This document shows, in pieces, positions 24,713-36,817 of a DNA stretch of 64,000 nt (position 1 is its first letter; each line of letters starts with the position of its first letter). The DNA is from Gibbula magus (Eukaryota; Mollusca; Gastropoda; Trochida; Trochidae), in the NCBI GenBank assembly GCA_936450465.1, contig OW388299.1, positions 41,551,548-41,615,547 of the forward strand, read 5' to 3'. The position numbers and the translations under genes are program-made. The notes beneath the pieces are model-generated. The model did not search any database. It saw only the letters and a program-made list of their open reading frames with translations, and was not told the DNA's origin.

Positions 24713-24774
24713 TTCTGGAGTAAGCCCCGGGTATTCCTAGAGAAAGCCCTGGGCATTCTTGGAGAACGCCCGGC
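24713..24774. repeat. 21-22 bp tandem repeat, about 3 copies
   Basis: Units run ttctggagtaagccccggg, ttcctagagaaagccctggg and ttcttggagaacgcccgg. The run is GC-rich in an AT-rich setting and is absent from duplication copy A. Confidence 0.75.
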
Positions 24775-25673
24775 AGACTGACAATAGAGGTTTACCCGGT
24801 AAAAGTAGAACATAATAGAACAATACAGTGACGTCACTAGAGGTTTATAAGTTATGATGAAAATCTAGTGAATTTTGAGATATCCCGCTGACAGGCTGAC
24901 ATGACAGGACACTTTTCGAAAAGTTCTGATGTGACCAAAATAATGATAATACTGTATAACCCTTTTCACACTTAAGGCGCTGCTGTGGATAGAAAATACC
25001 AAAACGATTATTGGTGGACACGTTCATGTACATGTAGGAATAGAGAAATTGTCTACAAGCGAATTGCGATAACACATGATTCTGAGTGGTTAATCTTACA
25101 GGCTTTATGAGATTGTGCTTGGTGTGTTCTTCAAACCTATGTTCTTAGGCAAATCACTTCCTGGTTATAAATGTGACAATTCAATACATTTATCTGTCTA
25201 TCATCAGAAAACAGAAACCAATGGAATGATCCAGGACGGATTAATCGATTCTTGTAAATATTGATTGAAATTAATTGAGAGTTTATTTTTGTATCAGTAT
25301 GATACATTATCGGCAACACATCGTAACTCGATAGTGTATACTTCCGGAACTAGTAACTAGTTTAAATATGTTCCTAGTTCACATTCACCTGTAGAATATC
25401 AATTATATAAATTTAGTTCTATGCTGAACACAACTGGACTAGTGTCCATGTGGAGTTGAGACAGCAAATCAGACGTCATCATGTAAGTAACTCATCTCTT
25501 GTTGATCTCATATCTCAAACCTAGGATCAATTATTCTCGGTGCCCTTAAAACTAATAAAATTTACAATATAGACTACACAATACAAACTTAACTAGGCTG
25601 TTGTCCATGTGATGCTAAAAATAAATCAGGAATCATCAGGGAAAACGCCCGCATCTGTCAGTATGTCAGATAT

Positions 25674-25793
25674 ATATCCGTTGTGTATTTCATATCTTAG
25701 TCTATGGACATAGATATCCGTTGTGTTTTTCATTTCTTAGTCTATGGACATAGATATCCGTTGTGTATTCATCTCTTAGTCTATGGACATATA
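25674..25793. repeat. 40-bp tandem repeat, 3 copies
   Basis: The anchor atatccgttgtgt starts at 25674, 25714 and 25754, each followed by ttcat and cttagtctatggacat. The copies are nearly identical, suggesting recent expansion. It lies in the copy-B segment that has no partner in copy A. Confidence 0.9.
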
Positions 25794-25874
25794 TTCGCAA
25801 CAGATCACTGTTACGGTATCATGAACTTGGTCAAGTAACAACTTATAACTAGCCATAGAGGTTATGTGATTTTG

Positions 25875-26172
25875 GTTTTAACGCCGCTTTCAAGAGTATT
25901 TCACTTATATCTCGGCTGCTAGTATTATTGCAGGGAGAACGCCCGCAACCTAAGAGCAACGGCGAACCATGGAGGGTGATATCTGCGAGCATCCGCTGTA
26001 AATAGCGAACCATTAATGGCACCGCGGTGAAATTCAGTCTAGCATTTCACCCAAACCTTACTGCAAGTAGAACAGTTATCTACAAACAAAGTTGCCGAGC
26101 ATCTGGCGGAATTGGAACCCCGGACCGCTCGATCCGAAGTCGAACGCCAAACTGCGTTATCCCCCTCCCCTC
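25875..26172 (-). mobile_element. S1 SINE, diverged
   Basis: The plus strand begins ggttttaacgccgctttcaa, continues gtatttcacttatatc and ggctgctagtatta, then ttactgcaagtagaacagtt, and closes with the head complement gaaccccggaccgctcgatc. The head end is decayed (tgcgttatccccctcccc). The central body has several changes. Confidence 0.85.
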
Positions 26173-27189
26173 CCAAAGTGCAATAAGCTTAACCACTTGG
26201 TATGTAGAAATAACGCCATGATATATAAAAGGGAATTTCTACAGGTTATTAAATATGGAAACATTTATTTAATGATACTATGTATTTCAACCTACATTTC
26301 AGTAAAACGTTTGATGATTGTCTTTTTTCTGAAACACATTTATTTGATATTGACATAAAAGTAAAGAAACGTTTCTTTTGTCATTGATTTAGGAAAAAAA
26401 CTTAGTAACCTTGTAGAACATCATGTTGACGCCTGAATGTCTGAACACTAAACATATTCAATCTCATTTTCTGACAGCGAAATGCGTTACTGTTTCAATA
26501 TAATTTTCTTTTGTTGTCCGACTATATTGTGTCATGTCATCATGTGTTATACGTTCCAATATAAAACCCAAACGCAGATTTGCAATGATGCTATGTCTAC
26601 TGACAATTGTTGAATTAAAATGAGTTTTGTTTTCTTCTTTTTAATTACATTATAAAGAGTTCATAGCTATGCAACACAGCATCATTTTAAATTTATAATG
26701 TAAATTAAACAGCTGTTTATTTACTCGACATAAACAGTTTGACTGGTAATACGAATCTACTTTTGGAATTCAATACCAGGTCGTGCTATTACATTTTCCC
26801 CGTTTCTTGAAACTTTATTGTACACCTTAGAATAAAAACTTCTTTAAAATATAAACAGAATTTCATCTGACAAGTTTGAGGAAAGGGCCATTTATCTGAG
26901 CACGTTGGCATCAAAACCCCACTTTATGTACTACGAAATAAATATTAATTTAATTTTATTTAAAAAATGGCACTGTATTAGGTCATGTGTATTTCAAATC
27001 TCAAATTTCAAAGTTATCATCCAAAACTGTGTTCCGCTTAGATATAGCTTGCGTGAGGTCAAGTGATATCATGTCTAGGAGGTATCGTTTTGACAGTAGA
27101 GTTTGCTCAATGTCATGTCACCGTCAACCACATGGCATCACAATGCTTTGACATCCTCAAGTTATGACTCATATTGCAATTACGTCCAA

Positions 27190-27252
27190 AACGTGATGAC
27201 ATCATAATGTCATAAACATGATGATGTCACAATGCTATGTCATCGCCACACT
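27190..27252. other. Inverted tgacatca / tgatgtca pair
   Basis: tgacatca (27197-27204) and tgatgtca (27222-27229) face each other around ataatgtcataaacatga. The same layout with perfect tgacgtca boxes occurs at 52416-52445, so the two are related repeats. The boxes resemble CREB/ATF sites, but binding is not shown. Confidence 0.5.
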
Positions 27253-27323
27253 GGGGTTCTAATGGCATTGCTATGTTCACAGATGTACAGTTTACATTGA
27301 AAAACATGAAGAATGATTCTTGA

Positions 27324-27372
27324 TAATAGATATTATCTCATCCTCGTGACGTCTGATATAAAACACATCAAC
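27324..27372 (-). mobile_element. Half-copy of the 21721 foldback
   Basis: The complement reads ggttgatgtgttttatatca then gacgtcacgaggatgagata, which follows gttgatatagttgatgtcag then aagatacgagggtgagattc in the right arm at 21800-21843. Only one arm is present, so this cannot fold back. Confidence 0.5.
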
Positions 27373-27374
27373 CC

Positions 27375-27537
27375 TTTGCACTAGAGAACTGTTCTACACA
27401 GAGTAAGGTTTGGGTGCAATGGTACTTTGAATTTCAGCGTAGTATACTACCCAGGGTTCGCTAATTCCAGTTGTGCTTGCAGGTTTCACCCCTTAGCATA
27501 GCCACATGGCGTTGCGGGATTTCTCCATGCCATAATA
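27375..27537 (+). mobile_element. S1 SINE fragment lacking head and tail
   Basis: It runs from tagagaactgttctacacag through gtttgggtgcaatgg, ggttcgctaattccag and cacatggcgttgcgggattt to ccataatac. The tRNA head and the tail are both missing. The junction with the foldback half-copy just before it is abrupt. Confidence 0.82.
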
Positions 27538-29212
27538 CACATGATATTGAGGATACTCGATATCCTAATGTAAACAATGTATATAAAAGTATCCACATCC
27601 CTCTATACCAATAGTCTAAAGGAGCGACAGCCGCCATGTTGGATTTGTTTTCATAAACTCTGACTCGATTATATTCGTGGCTTTTATCACAATTATACAC
27701 ATAGTCATCTAAAATAGCTTACCGCCGATCCTTTATTCGGTTTCATACTAATAGGAAATGATAAAGACACATACAAGCTTGTCACCCCCATTTCTCCTTC
27801 CACTTACAGCTTCTTGTGCGACATATACATGTAGAGTCCAATTCATACTCGATCTTAAATTAGACTTAATATCCACAATATTTCATTCGCCCACTGAAAC
27901 ATTAATGGATATGATAACTTGAACCGTACTTTAACATGTTTATTATCTTTTATTACCAATTTTCAAATGAATTAATAAAATATTACTAATCGGCCGGTTG
28001 TTGACTGTAACGTTCTATATAGTGAAAAAAGTACATAATTGATGTCATTAAATGAACGATCTTACATACATGTGTGAACTATGTTATTTTCTAATATGGC
28101 AAAATAAATTTTCTGCATTGTCCATATACAGCGCTAGCTAGCTGCCTACCGAAAGTTTGTCCATCGACTTCTTTATTTGAATGCAAATATCATGTAACTT
28201 GGCATGTTTCAATGCGAAAACAAGACCGATTACTTTGCATTTTTGCATGAAAAGACGGCAGTTGAATGTCCCATCATCATCAGATTTAATACCCCATTAT
28301 AACCAGTTACAATTTTGACAGCTCTTTGAAGTGACCAGGGGTCAATCTTTTCAAAACTGATACATCATAATTTCCTCTTCTACTTATTCAATGCATTTGT
28401 GATTAATTTTTTCTCATATAGTCGATATTAAAACATTTATTCGAAAATTTTCGAAATGTGAATTATCAAAATGTGACCCCTCTTCTCTATTTCCTTTGCC
28501 AGATTTCATAAACATGCACAACTGACGTGACGATCACAGGAGACGTTTGAAAATAATTACTTTACTCATGGATATATACTGATTCATTGCCATTGTACGT
28601 GAATTGTACGTGAACGTCAATTTACATGACGTTTGCACTATATGTACCAAGATACTTATGTAGGTGAAAAAAGGTTCTGTATGCAGCTGTATGTTGTATT
28701 ATTTAATTCAAAGAGATTTCATTCATCTTTAGTCCTCTTGATAATCATAGTTTAATAAACTTTAATGCATTTCCGTGCAAAGGCCGATAAAGAAATGTTA
28801 TGTCAATATGTATTTGAGTTTTCCAACTCGATATTAACTAATATGTTCATGGAACTACATTATGTACGAAACAGTAATATCCAAATTACATTAAATAATA
28901 TAATAAGGAAGTTGACCACCCAAGTCGTCAGTCTCAGATGCGAGGGATCGGGTAACATTACATAATGAGACTAAAGTAATTCCCTGCAGGAAGTATAAGG
29001 TTTATGTTCTTGCTTCTGTATCAATGATAAGCATTACGTGGAAATATAAAGTTTTGTTCCGTAATGACTATACGCTTTTGTCTAAAAAAATGTATCCTCG
29101 AGCACATCTGCAGATAATATGCATATGTGCTTACATTACGCAATAATTGTATTGAAAAGCCCTATTTCTTGCACACGCTTACTTTTAAAAAACACTAAAT
29201 TAAGTTGATATT
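27538..29212. other. Anonymous AT-rich DNA
   Basis: No repeat or coding exon was recognised. The 66-codon frame at 28765-28965 lacks motifs. Confidence 0.5.
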
Positions 29213-29223
29213 TCAATCCTACA

Positions 29224-29545
29224 GGGGGGCGGGATAGCGCAGTGGTTAGCGCGTTCGGCTTCGGATCATGAGGTCCGGGGTTCGAATCCCGCCAGGGGCT
29301 CGGCAACTTTGTCTGCAGTAGAGAACTGTTCTACACGCAGTAAGGTTTGGGTGCAATGCTACACTGAATTTCAGTGCAGTACCACCCATGGTTCGCTAGT
29401 TCCAGCCGATGCTCGCAGGTTTCACCGCAATGCATAACCACATGGCGTTCCGGGCTTTCTCCCTGCCATAATACTAGCAGCCGCAATATAAGTGAAATAC
29501 TCTTGAAAGCGGCGTTAAACCCTAACTCACCTCACCTCACTCACC
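29224..29545 (+). mobile_element. Full-length young S1 SINE with 11-bp target-site duplication
   Basis: The sequence tcaatcctaca precedes the element (about 29213-29223) and follows it (29546-29556). The head is a near-perfect tRNA-like module ending cgaatcccgccaggggc. The body and tail are the best-preserved in the window, ending gaaagcggcgttaaacccta and then ctcacctcacctcactcac. This copy can serve as the local reference for the family, with a total length near 320. Confidence 0.95.
29233..29289 (+). promoter_or_regulatory. Pol III A and B boxes of the young SINE
   Basis: The A box gatagcgcagtgg is at 29233-29245 and the B box ggttcgaatcc is at 29279-29289. Both match tRNA-type internal promoters. 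Confidence 0.8.
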
Positions 29546-29640
29546 TCAATCCTACACAAAAAAAATTCAAATCCTAGGTAGTGTACCGCTGAATTTGTCT
29601 CCCATTGCGATTGCTAGTTTAATGGCAATATCGACTAACT

Positions 29641-29856
29641 TTCCAATGCAAGGCATAACTCTTGCCAGTATCCATTACTGGCTGATTTAGGCCTTGCAGT
29701 ATTTCCTTAGGATCCTTGTGCTTGGAAATCCGGGCCCACTATGCATTTCAAGAGCAGTGATTCACTATTTTGGCACGGCAAAGCGAGGGAAATACTGCAA
29801 GGCTTAAATCAGCCAGTAATGGAGACTGGCAAGAGTTATGCCTTGCGTTTGGAAGT
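29641..29856. mobile_element. Long-TIR MITE family 3, copy 1
   Basis: The arms, each about 65 bases, read ttccaatgcaaggcataact onward on the left and the inverted agttatgccttgcgtttgga on the right, with caggcctaaatcagcc-like sequence paired inside. The 80-base centre (gtgcttggaaatccgggccc...) matches 57647-57869 in inverted orientation. No TSD is clear here, unlike in copy 2. Confidence 0.85.
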
Positions 29857-30113
29857 CGCTACCACTCTAGCTGAGATTATTGTTGTTTCCTCTCTTTGAA
29901 TCGAACATTTTCCTACTCAGTTACGTGTTAAAAAAACATGTATCAGCATTTCAACTTTAATTTTTCTTAAATTTATGCAAAATTGGTAGAATTTCAAATT
30001 AATTTGAATGAGGTGAGTTTATTTTATATGGTTAATGTAAAGAAAATGTGGGTGCTCAATAAAGTTAAACACAAGCTAGTACAATACTCAAATACTTAAA
30101 AAAGTTAGAAATA

Positions 30114-30207
30114 CATGCCATTTAGATAGTGACCAAATATAACATGATTATAACACTACCTTCAATAGTACAACATCACTATCTAAGTTCACTATCTAAA
30201 TGGCATA
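30114..30207. mobile_element. Short foldback with ~20-bp arms
   Basis: The left arm catgccatttagatagtgac and the right arm gttcactatctaaatggcat are inverted repeats with one or two differences, enclosing about 55 bases. An extra direct half-copy (cactatctaag) precedes the right arm. It is MITE-like, with no second copy seen in the window. Confidence 0.6.
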
Positions 30208-32002
30208 TATATCTAATGCATTTAGCCTTCGGAGCGACAGAACTGTCTCTTTAATAGGATGCTTTAACTGCGTTAACCGTTGAACCTACAATATCGACGT
30301 GGTTGCCTTTTTTGTGCGCACTAAGACTGCGCATCTTTCGAAAAAGTTTTCGAGTCACTACGAGCAGAACTGTTTTAACTTAAGTTGTTGATTTCTTGGG
30401 GTTTTTTTTTAAGTTATTATTTCTTAAAGTTGATTTCTTTACCTCCTTTTCTAACCTTGATTTTCCTGTACACTGTCAACCTGTCGTGAAGTTATAGATT
30501 CAGGTTTTGGAGTTATGTCCCCTTGAGATACGTCATACGAACAAAGAAACCTAACTTTTCCCTTTGAGATGTCAAAAAAGTAGTTTGGTAATAAAAATGA
30601 GCAAACATTTTTTTACAATACTTTTAGATACATAATGTGAGAATGTTCGCTCTTAGATGTATCTTCAGAGGAGAAGGTGCATTGGGTCACAGCTAACTAT
30701 CTATATTGCTAAACCACGTGACCTACGAATTCGCCATGATTACTTGTTTACTCACATTGCCATTGTGGATCTTTTAAAAAAGGTTGCAAGTCTCTATGTG
30801 CATTTTGAAAGTTAAAAAATGACGTTCATATTCGAACTTGACCTCTAATGGATCGTCCAATTAGGCCCAAAAGCTTTGCTGTTCTATTCCACATTAAGGG
30901 CTACAAGTATGTAAAATTCAGTCAGTAAATTTGGCTGAACTTCGTGAAATAAAACAATAAGGATTCTTCCCCAAAGGGCTGCATATTTAATTTTATTACC
31001 AAAGTTTAGTTTCGTTCATTGCCCACCCACACAGTTTCATAAAGCAGATACACACAATGTGTGGTACATGAGATGGATGATTCATCAGTAAACATCTTCA
31101 TAACATACATATTTTTATATGAGTCATTGACTACCTACACGAGACAAATAAAATATAGTTTTGTAATTGGATATTAACGATGCAGTTTTTCTCAATAAAT
31201 AAATAAAATTTATAGTCAATGCATGTACAGATATCTTATTATTTAATTTATTTCATCTATCATAATTTTGAAATAATGTTTTAGATACATATGATCGAGA
31301 GTCTATTGATGAAAACTGATATATACATTGTCCAAGCTGTTACGTGTTGTTGTTTTATTAAAGCTTGTACCATTTTGCATTGACTCTTCCAGGAAAGGGA
31401 TATGTTATATGTTGAATCTCATATAATAGGTAAGGTTATAGGTTACTTGCTACTTTTATCACAGGACAAAATGTGGTGGTATCTGCTTGCCGGTTCCTTC
31501 CGGATTCTACCGGATCCGCCCAAAATTGGGTGAATCCGGCAGGATCCGACAGGCGGATTCCACTGCTTTTTGTCATGTGTATAGATGCATCCGAAATCCC
31601 GCCAATGTCTTTGTATCTTAGTTTCATTTAGCATTTTTGTTAAGATACAACGCAATGCAACATTACACATTCCTTGCATATCACTCATGGTCACTAAATG
31701 ATACACCAGACGCTCAAAGGTTTCAAAGGTGTGCACAGTCACAATTGCAACCCGTGAATTCTCTGCTGGAATGATATTTGCCAAATGTGAAAACTCTTGA
31801 CTATGGGCATAGCTTCCGTATCACCTGTCCCTTCCATATTAATCCTTAAATTTGTATAACTATTACATACTTTATTTGATGGCGTATTGTTTGTTTTCAA
31901 ACAATATAACCCTTTTGTAATACATGGGATATCATCTTCAACCATTATGGCTTTCATTCATGTACTACCAGGGTAACATTCCAATAACATGTCTTCTCCA
32001 AT
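30208..32002. other. Anonymous DNA with one GC-rich palindromic patch
   Basis: A patch at about 31480-31560 has repeated ccggatccg and ggattcc words in both orientations. Frames over it (31443-31784, minus) are a by-product. Nothing else was recognised. Confidence 0.45.
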
Positions 32003-32400
32003 ATTCTCTTCCCACAGAGGTTACTCTCTTCATATTTCCGGGCCTAACCTCTGTTATAGTATGCCATATATCTTGATTAAAGCAAAATTCCCTAGCGGGG
32101 AGAAAGGGTGCAACATACTGTAACCAAACTTTCTTGGGCTTGGTCGATCGAGTGACTTCAACGATCTTAGCATTTGACTGTATAGTGTCTTGCTAATTAG
32201 CATATGCCCCTGATATGTCTGATGTAAATAACACAAATAAACTATTGTCATTTTTGTCTCTCATTTGGTCTTCTTTATTTATCAGCATATATATGATCAA
32301 TTGTTATTAACAGAATCAAATATCATGTTTCGAGGAAAACACATTAAATGAGAAACGTTTGACGTGCCATTGTAATTTCACATTTCACAAGTAGATTTTT
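32003..32400 (+). mobile_element. Mutator-like family 4, copy lacking its right terminus
   Basis: It starts attctcttcccacagaggtt with the inverted cctaacctctgtta that follows. It then shares with 33720-34303 the blocks gtcttgctaattagcatatg, tatgtctgatgtaaataac, ttggtcttctttattta and gtttcgaggaaaacaca. The right inverted terminus is absent, so this copy is truncated or decayed. Confidence 0.7.
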
Positions 32401-33523
32401 ATAGGGAGATGATTTATAAAAAGGTATTATGGTCGGGTTATTGTGCTTTTATGTTTATGTCTGTTTAAATACACTAGGGGTGTTGAAATAGATTTTTCAA
32501 AATGGGTTCTTGACAGAGGGTTTTTCATGAAAGTTAAATATTCTTCAAATGTAGAAATTTAATTAATAAAATATGTTTTTCAACACAAATAATCTTCTTG
32601 TACTTAAATTGGTTGAGGCATCTTCAAAGTATAACGTCTTAAAAAAAGGTAAAAAAAGCCCTTTTTACTCTACTATCTCGTGTAGTTATAAGGAGATTTG
32701 AAAACGCCGATTTCTTAAACCTTGTTTTTCTAAGTAATATGAACAGATAATGTTTGAAATTCCGAATTTAATTCAGTTGGCTTCTGAAGGAATGATGTAT
32801 CTCTGTTTCAGTCGTGTTTATCACTCGTCGATTGAATTATCTTGTATTTTGTATGGTGACGTTTCTTCTGCGGTTGCATTGACAGACAGACAGGCATATT
32901 TATTCAGTAATGTAGGCCTTCGGCCCATATTACATACATTTTACAAAATAGTTAATACATTTACTGAGATAAGTTTACTGTTTTAGCTGGATATTTCAGT
33001 GATTTTAATATTAAGATATTGTCCGGTGACATCAGTCGAAGAAAAGTTTCAGTTGTCGGTGGTTGAGTCAGATAATTTCGAAAACAGTCATTTCTTTGTT
33101 GGGAATATTTATAACATATAAAGAGCACATGAAATTCGTCTTCAATGCAGTCAAGGCCAACAGAGTGACATTAGAGAAAGACCCGGTCATTGTATGGGGT
33201 GTTTGTATTTCGGCCACATTCCACAGCAAGTCTGAAGTTACAGTATCGGAACTGAGTTATGATTTTGCGCTGGCTTAGTAACAATTCATTGGTTAAATAT
33301 GGTTCAACTCTAAGGAGTGATTTGAATTGTCAATAATAATTACATTTGGCTGTTGAAGGAAGTGATGCGTGCCGTCCTGGGTGAAGCAGTCATTAAATCT
33401 CCGTTTAAACAATTTCGTGAATGGTTCCATTGAGTGAAAACCGACCTTTCAAATGATCATCATCCTCCAACATCACGGCCTGAATGATTCGGTCCTCTAC
33501 GCATGTCAGCCCTGGGACCTTTC
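32401..33523. other. Anonymous DNA
   Basis: No repeat was recognised. A 71-codon frame at 33063-33278 contains an acceptor-like cttcaatgcag, but no known domain and no donor was seen. Confidence 0.4.
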
Positions 33524-33613
33524 CTTAGAGAAGCTCGTATCCGTGTTACCAACAATCTGTTTTGTAAACTTAGAGAAGCTCGTATCCGTTTTACCACCAA
33601 TCTGTTTTGTAAA
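33524..33613. repeat. 45-bp tandem duplication
   Basis: cttagagaagctcgtatccg and the following 25 bases are repeated at 33524 and 33569 with two or three differences, both ending tctgttttgtaaa. A frame stays open through both copies (EKLVSVLP repeated), but the flanks hold stops and no family is recognised. Confidence 0.9.
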
Positions 33614-33719
33614 TGAAAATAGTCTCTAGACATTAGATTGGCTTCAAATCTCGAAGTGTAAGCTGGCGATTAGATGCAAAAGACATTATTTTACGTTGGA
33701 TGTAAGTCGCCTTTTCATC

Positions 33720-34303
33720 ATTCTCTTCCCACAGAGGTTAGACCCTACAGTTTTCCGGTTCTACCCTCTGTTACTTTACGCTTGAAATTAAGAGCAGAAC
33801 CTAAGTCCCCTGGCGGTGGAAAGAGACATCTCATACCGTATCCCTGGTTCTTAACCAATGAAAACTATTCTTTATCTGGCCATTTCGACAGGGTAACTTC
33901 ATAGATCGAGGCATTTTACTCTGAAGGGTCTTGCTCATTAGCATATGTCATTTGAATATGTCTGATGTAAATAACGCAAATGAACTGTTTTTGGTATTTG
34001 TCTCTGATTTGGTCTTCTTTATTTATAATTATGTTTATGATCAATAGTTTTCACAAAATCAAATAGCATAGTTCGAGGAAAACACAGAAAACACAGGAAA
34101 ACGAGAAAACGTTGGCCTTACGTTTATTTTATCATTATGACGTGTCATTGGCAAATGTCACTTTTACAACGGCGTCGCTGATTGCACAACTAGATTCAAT
34201 TGCAACCAATCAGGACACTCCCTTCCCGCTCCCGATTTCAAGCGTAAAGTAACAGAGGGTAGAACCGGAAAACTGTAGGGACTAACCTCTGTGGGAAGAG
34301 AAT
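33720..34303. mobile_element. Mutator-like non-autonomous element, 69-bp TIRs, 11-bp TSD
   Basis: The left terminus (33720-33788) and right terminus (34235-34303) are inverted repeats matching at 68 of 69 bases, opening attctcttcccacagaggtt. The target-site duplication gccttttcatc is present on both sides (33709-33719 and 34304-34314). Long terminal repeats with a 9-11 bp duplication are typical of Mutator-type transposons; that class is inferred, since no transposase is encoded. The near-perfect termini indicate a young insertion. Confidence 0.85.
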
Positions 34304-34390
34304 GCCTTTTCATCGGTTAGGCACATTCGTCGGTTTCAGTTGCGAACATCAATGTGATTCGAGTTTTCCACTTGAGTGAGAGTTTTCCTC

Positions 34391-34745
34391 TTAATGGGAC
34401 AGTAGCACGTTTTTTCGCTTGAAAAAGTCGATGAAATGTATTTGAAAAATAATGTCACCAAAAGTAAAATACCCTTCTCTCTTCGGAAAATCAAGTTGAA
34501 AATTAGTGTACATGGTTGGGCAAGGCCATGCAAATCGTGTTTATAATTCGAAATAATAAAAGCTGTTCACATAGCAATTGCCGCCATGCAAGTTCTGCTT
34601 TCTACTCAACACTTGTATTACCACGACGGATAATTCCTTCATGTAATAAGATTGTTTACCTTCGAAAGTTAATAAACTATCATTATAATTATAAATGGGA
34701 CATTGACAAAATTAGATTTGCAAAAACGTGCTACAACCCCTTTAA
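34391..34745 (-). mobile_element. TTAA-type MITE family 2, copy 1
   Basis: TTAA flanks both ends (34391-34394, 34742-34745). The inner termini are inverted: gtagcacgttttt on the left and aaaaacgtgctac on the right. The reverse complement matches 40249-40594 in order: gcacgttttt, cccatttataat, atgatagttta, tttattatttcgaa, caacttgattttccgaagag, and ttcaaata. The flanks are those of piggyBac-type elements, but no transposase is encoded. Confidence 0.8.
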
Positions 34746-36005
34746 AACATCCCATATACATGTATGTAACGGACCGGACAATTCATGTGCAGATGACATT
34801 ATAGTTAATGAGTCCCTGGATCGACTTCACAAACTTTAGCAACATTTCAAACTTTCTGACAGTAATAGTAAGCTATAGACCTAAATCTTTATATTATCTT
34901 GACATACTGCCATAACCTGCAAACATGCCAACTAGTAGATGTAGTTACACATAATGACCTTGCGAATTACATGTACGTGAGTAGACTATAGACTCGACTG
35001 AATAGAAGTTGTACATCAAGGTAAAGCAAAGTTTGTGAAATATCAATAATGGCATCAGCAAGGTAATGCCTTCTTCATAAATCTTTTAAATGACAATTAT
35101 CTTCTCTTATCATGTCACTCGCTTTGCAGTTTCAATCTCTCGCTATCTTCTAATTACCAGATATCTTTGATAACATAATCACCGTATGTATCTTCAAAAT
35201 ACTATACTATTTTGAGCAAGAGTCATTTCAATATTATCTATAGAATCTATTGTTTACGAACAAACAGTAAGGTTTCAAATCTTAGGTGTCTTTAGAATTG
35301 TGTTTTCAAAGACTTTACTGAAAGGGCAAAGTGTGTCCAGGCACAATGAAATAGCGTATTATGGTGACACAAGGACGCTGTAAACAATATTATGAATCCT
35401 TTGAGAAGGATCGATAGACATATACATTTAACCTTTGATTTATGACTTAACTTTCATGTACTCGTATAAAGGCTATATGTCTTGCCAAAAGAAAATATCA
35501 TTTCTTCATAATAATAGATCATTCAATTGTATTATTTGAATCTATTTGGATCCTGTCAGAACTCTCAAGGTGTTTTTTTCCAAAACTGACAATATTGAAA
35601 ACTCGGGAATTTCACCTTTTGCCGATTCATCACCTATGGTAATTGTAAATGTTTATTTACACTTTTCGTTTTAAGAAAAAAGGAAACAAATAAACTTCAA
35701 TTAAAAAATATCTAAACACAGTGTTTGTTTTGTGTACTATCAGTGAACAGGAATAATGTCTATTATCAGTAATCAAGATCGATATTATGCATGAATCAAT
35801 GTCAATACACCTGTGCACACCAAACAAGTCAACATTAGTAATAATAATGCACTATATTATTATTATAATATCATCATAAAGTATTGAGTGTTGTGTGGGT
35901 AAATAATCATTCCGACCACTTTATTGTATTTTCTATAAATTCGATTTTATTTAAGTCCAATCATAATTATAGCTTTAGAAGATATTATGAACATACATAC
36001 AAGTC
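34746..36005. other. Anonymous AT-rich DNA
   Basis: I see no recognisable repeat or coding signal here. Confidence 0.5.
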
Positions 36006-36315
36006 TTTTGGTAGATCTAATGTAAATGAGATTGTATATCATTTATCATCTTAGCATCTATGGACGTGAAACCAGTTAGGATGTGCCAATATGTATTACT
36101 ATTAAAATGAAAATATAAATCAGAAAATTCTTACTTCAGACGTTTCAAACGTAACATTCATACCTCGCTGTGTTTCTACGAACGAGGTACAAATGTACGA
36201 GTGTTATGGTAGATCTGATGTAAATGAGATTGTATATCATTTGTCATCTTCGCATATATGAACTTGAAATAACTTAGTATATGTCAGTATGGATTACTAA
36301 TCTGATTAATCTGAT
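36006..36315. repeat. ~205-bp tandem duplication, two partial copies
   Basis: ggtagatct.atgtaaatgag followed by attgtatatcattt.tcatc occurs at about 36010 and 36212. Both continue through cttgaaa/gtgaaac and a tattac/gattac end. The segment between holds cctcg/cgagg inverted words. Confidence 0.75.
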
Positions 36316-36817
36316 CTTTAGTAATCTATAACGTAATCAATTTAATGTACCTACTGGTTCCTTATTGGATTACAACAATTACCACCATCCCTAATCATTA
36401 CTTTTCATATTGTATTATGAATAAAATTATTTTGAAGGATTATCTTTGTTTTCAAACTAAGAACTTTAGGAACTTTTACTTTCCTATATATACCTTTAAG
36501 TGTATTCTATTTGTTAAAACTGATGTTGTAATTTTCATGTAAACATCAATAACATGATAATAGGTATATTACTGGGTACTAAAATATAAGAAATACAATC
36601 ATTTCTATTTGGAATTTAAATATCAATTCTAATGGTATTTGTATTCTAAAGAGAAATTATATAATATTTTGTGGTAATATCTTCATATCATAAAGATGAG
36701 GAGGATCAAATGAATAGTATGATTTTGGGTTTAACACTGCTTTCAAGAATTTGTCAGTCCAAACACGGCAACTGAAACTTGACTGAGTATCGTATCGTAG
36801 ATTATTGTAGGTAGCTA

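Larger units (their letters stand above)
18566..26980 (+). repeat. Segmental duplication 1, copy B
   Basis: This is the partner of 1-5040, expanded to about 8.4 kb by insertions. Private to this copy are a 345-bp insert near 19093, a 2.3-kb block at 20240-22525, a SINE at 23620, and the part 24110-26240. The last shared block (26240-26980) corresponds to 4440-5040 and includes ttagtaaccttgt.gaacatc. Its right edge is followed by unrelated sequence, and the satellite beside copy A is absent. Confidence 0.85.
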
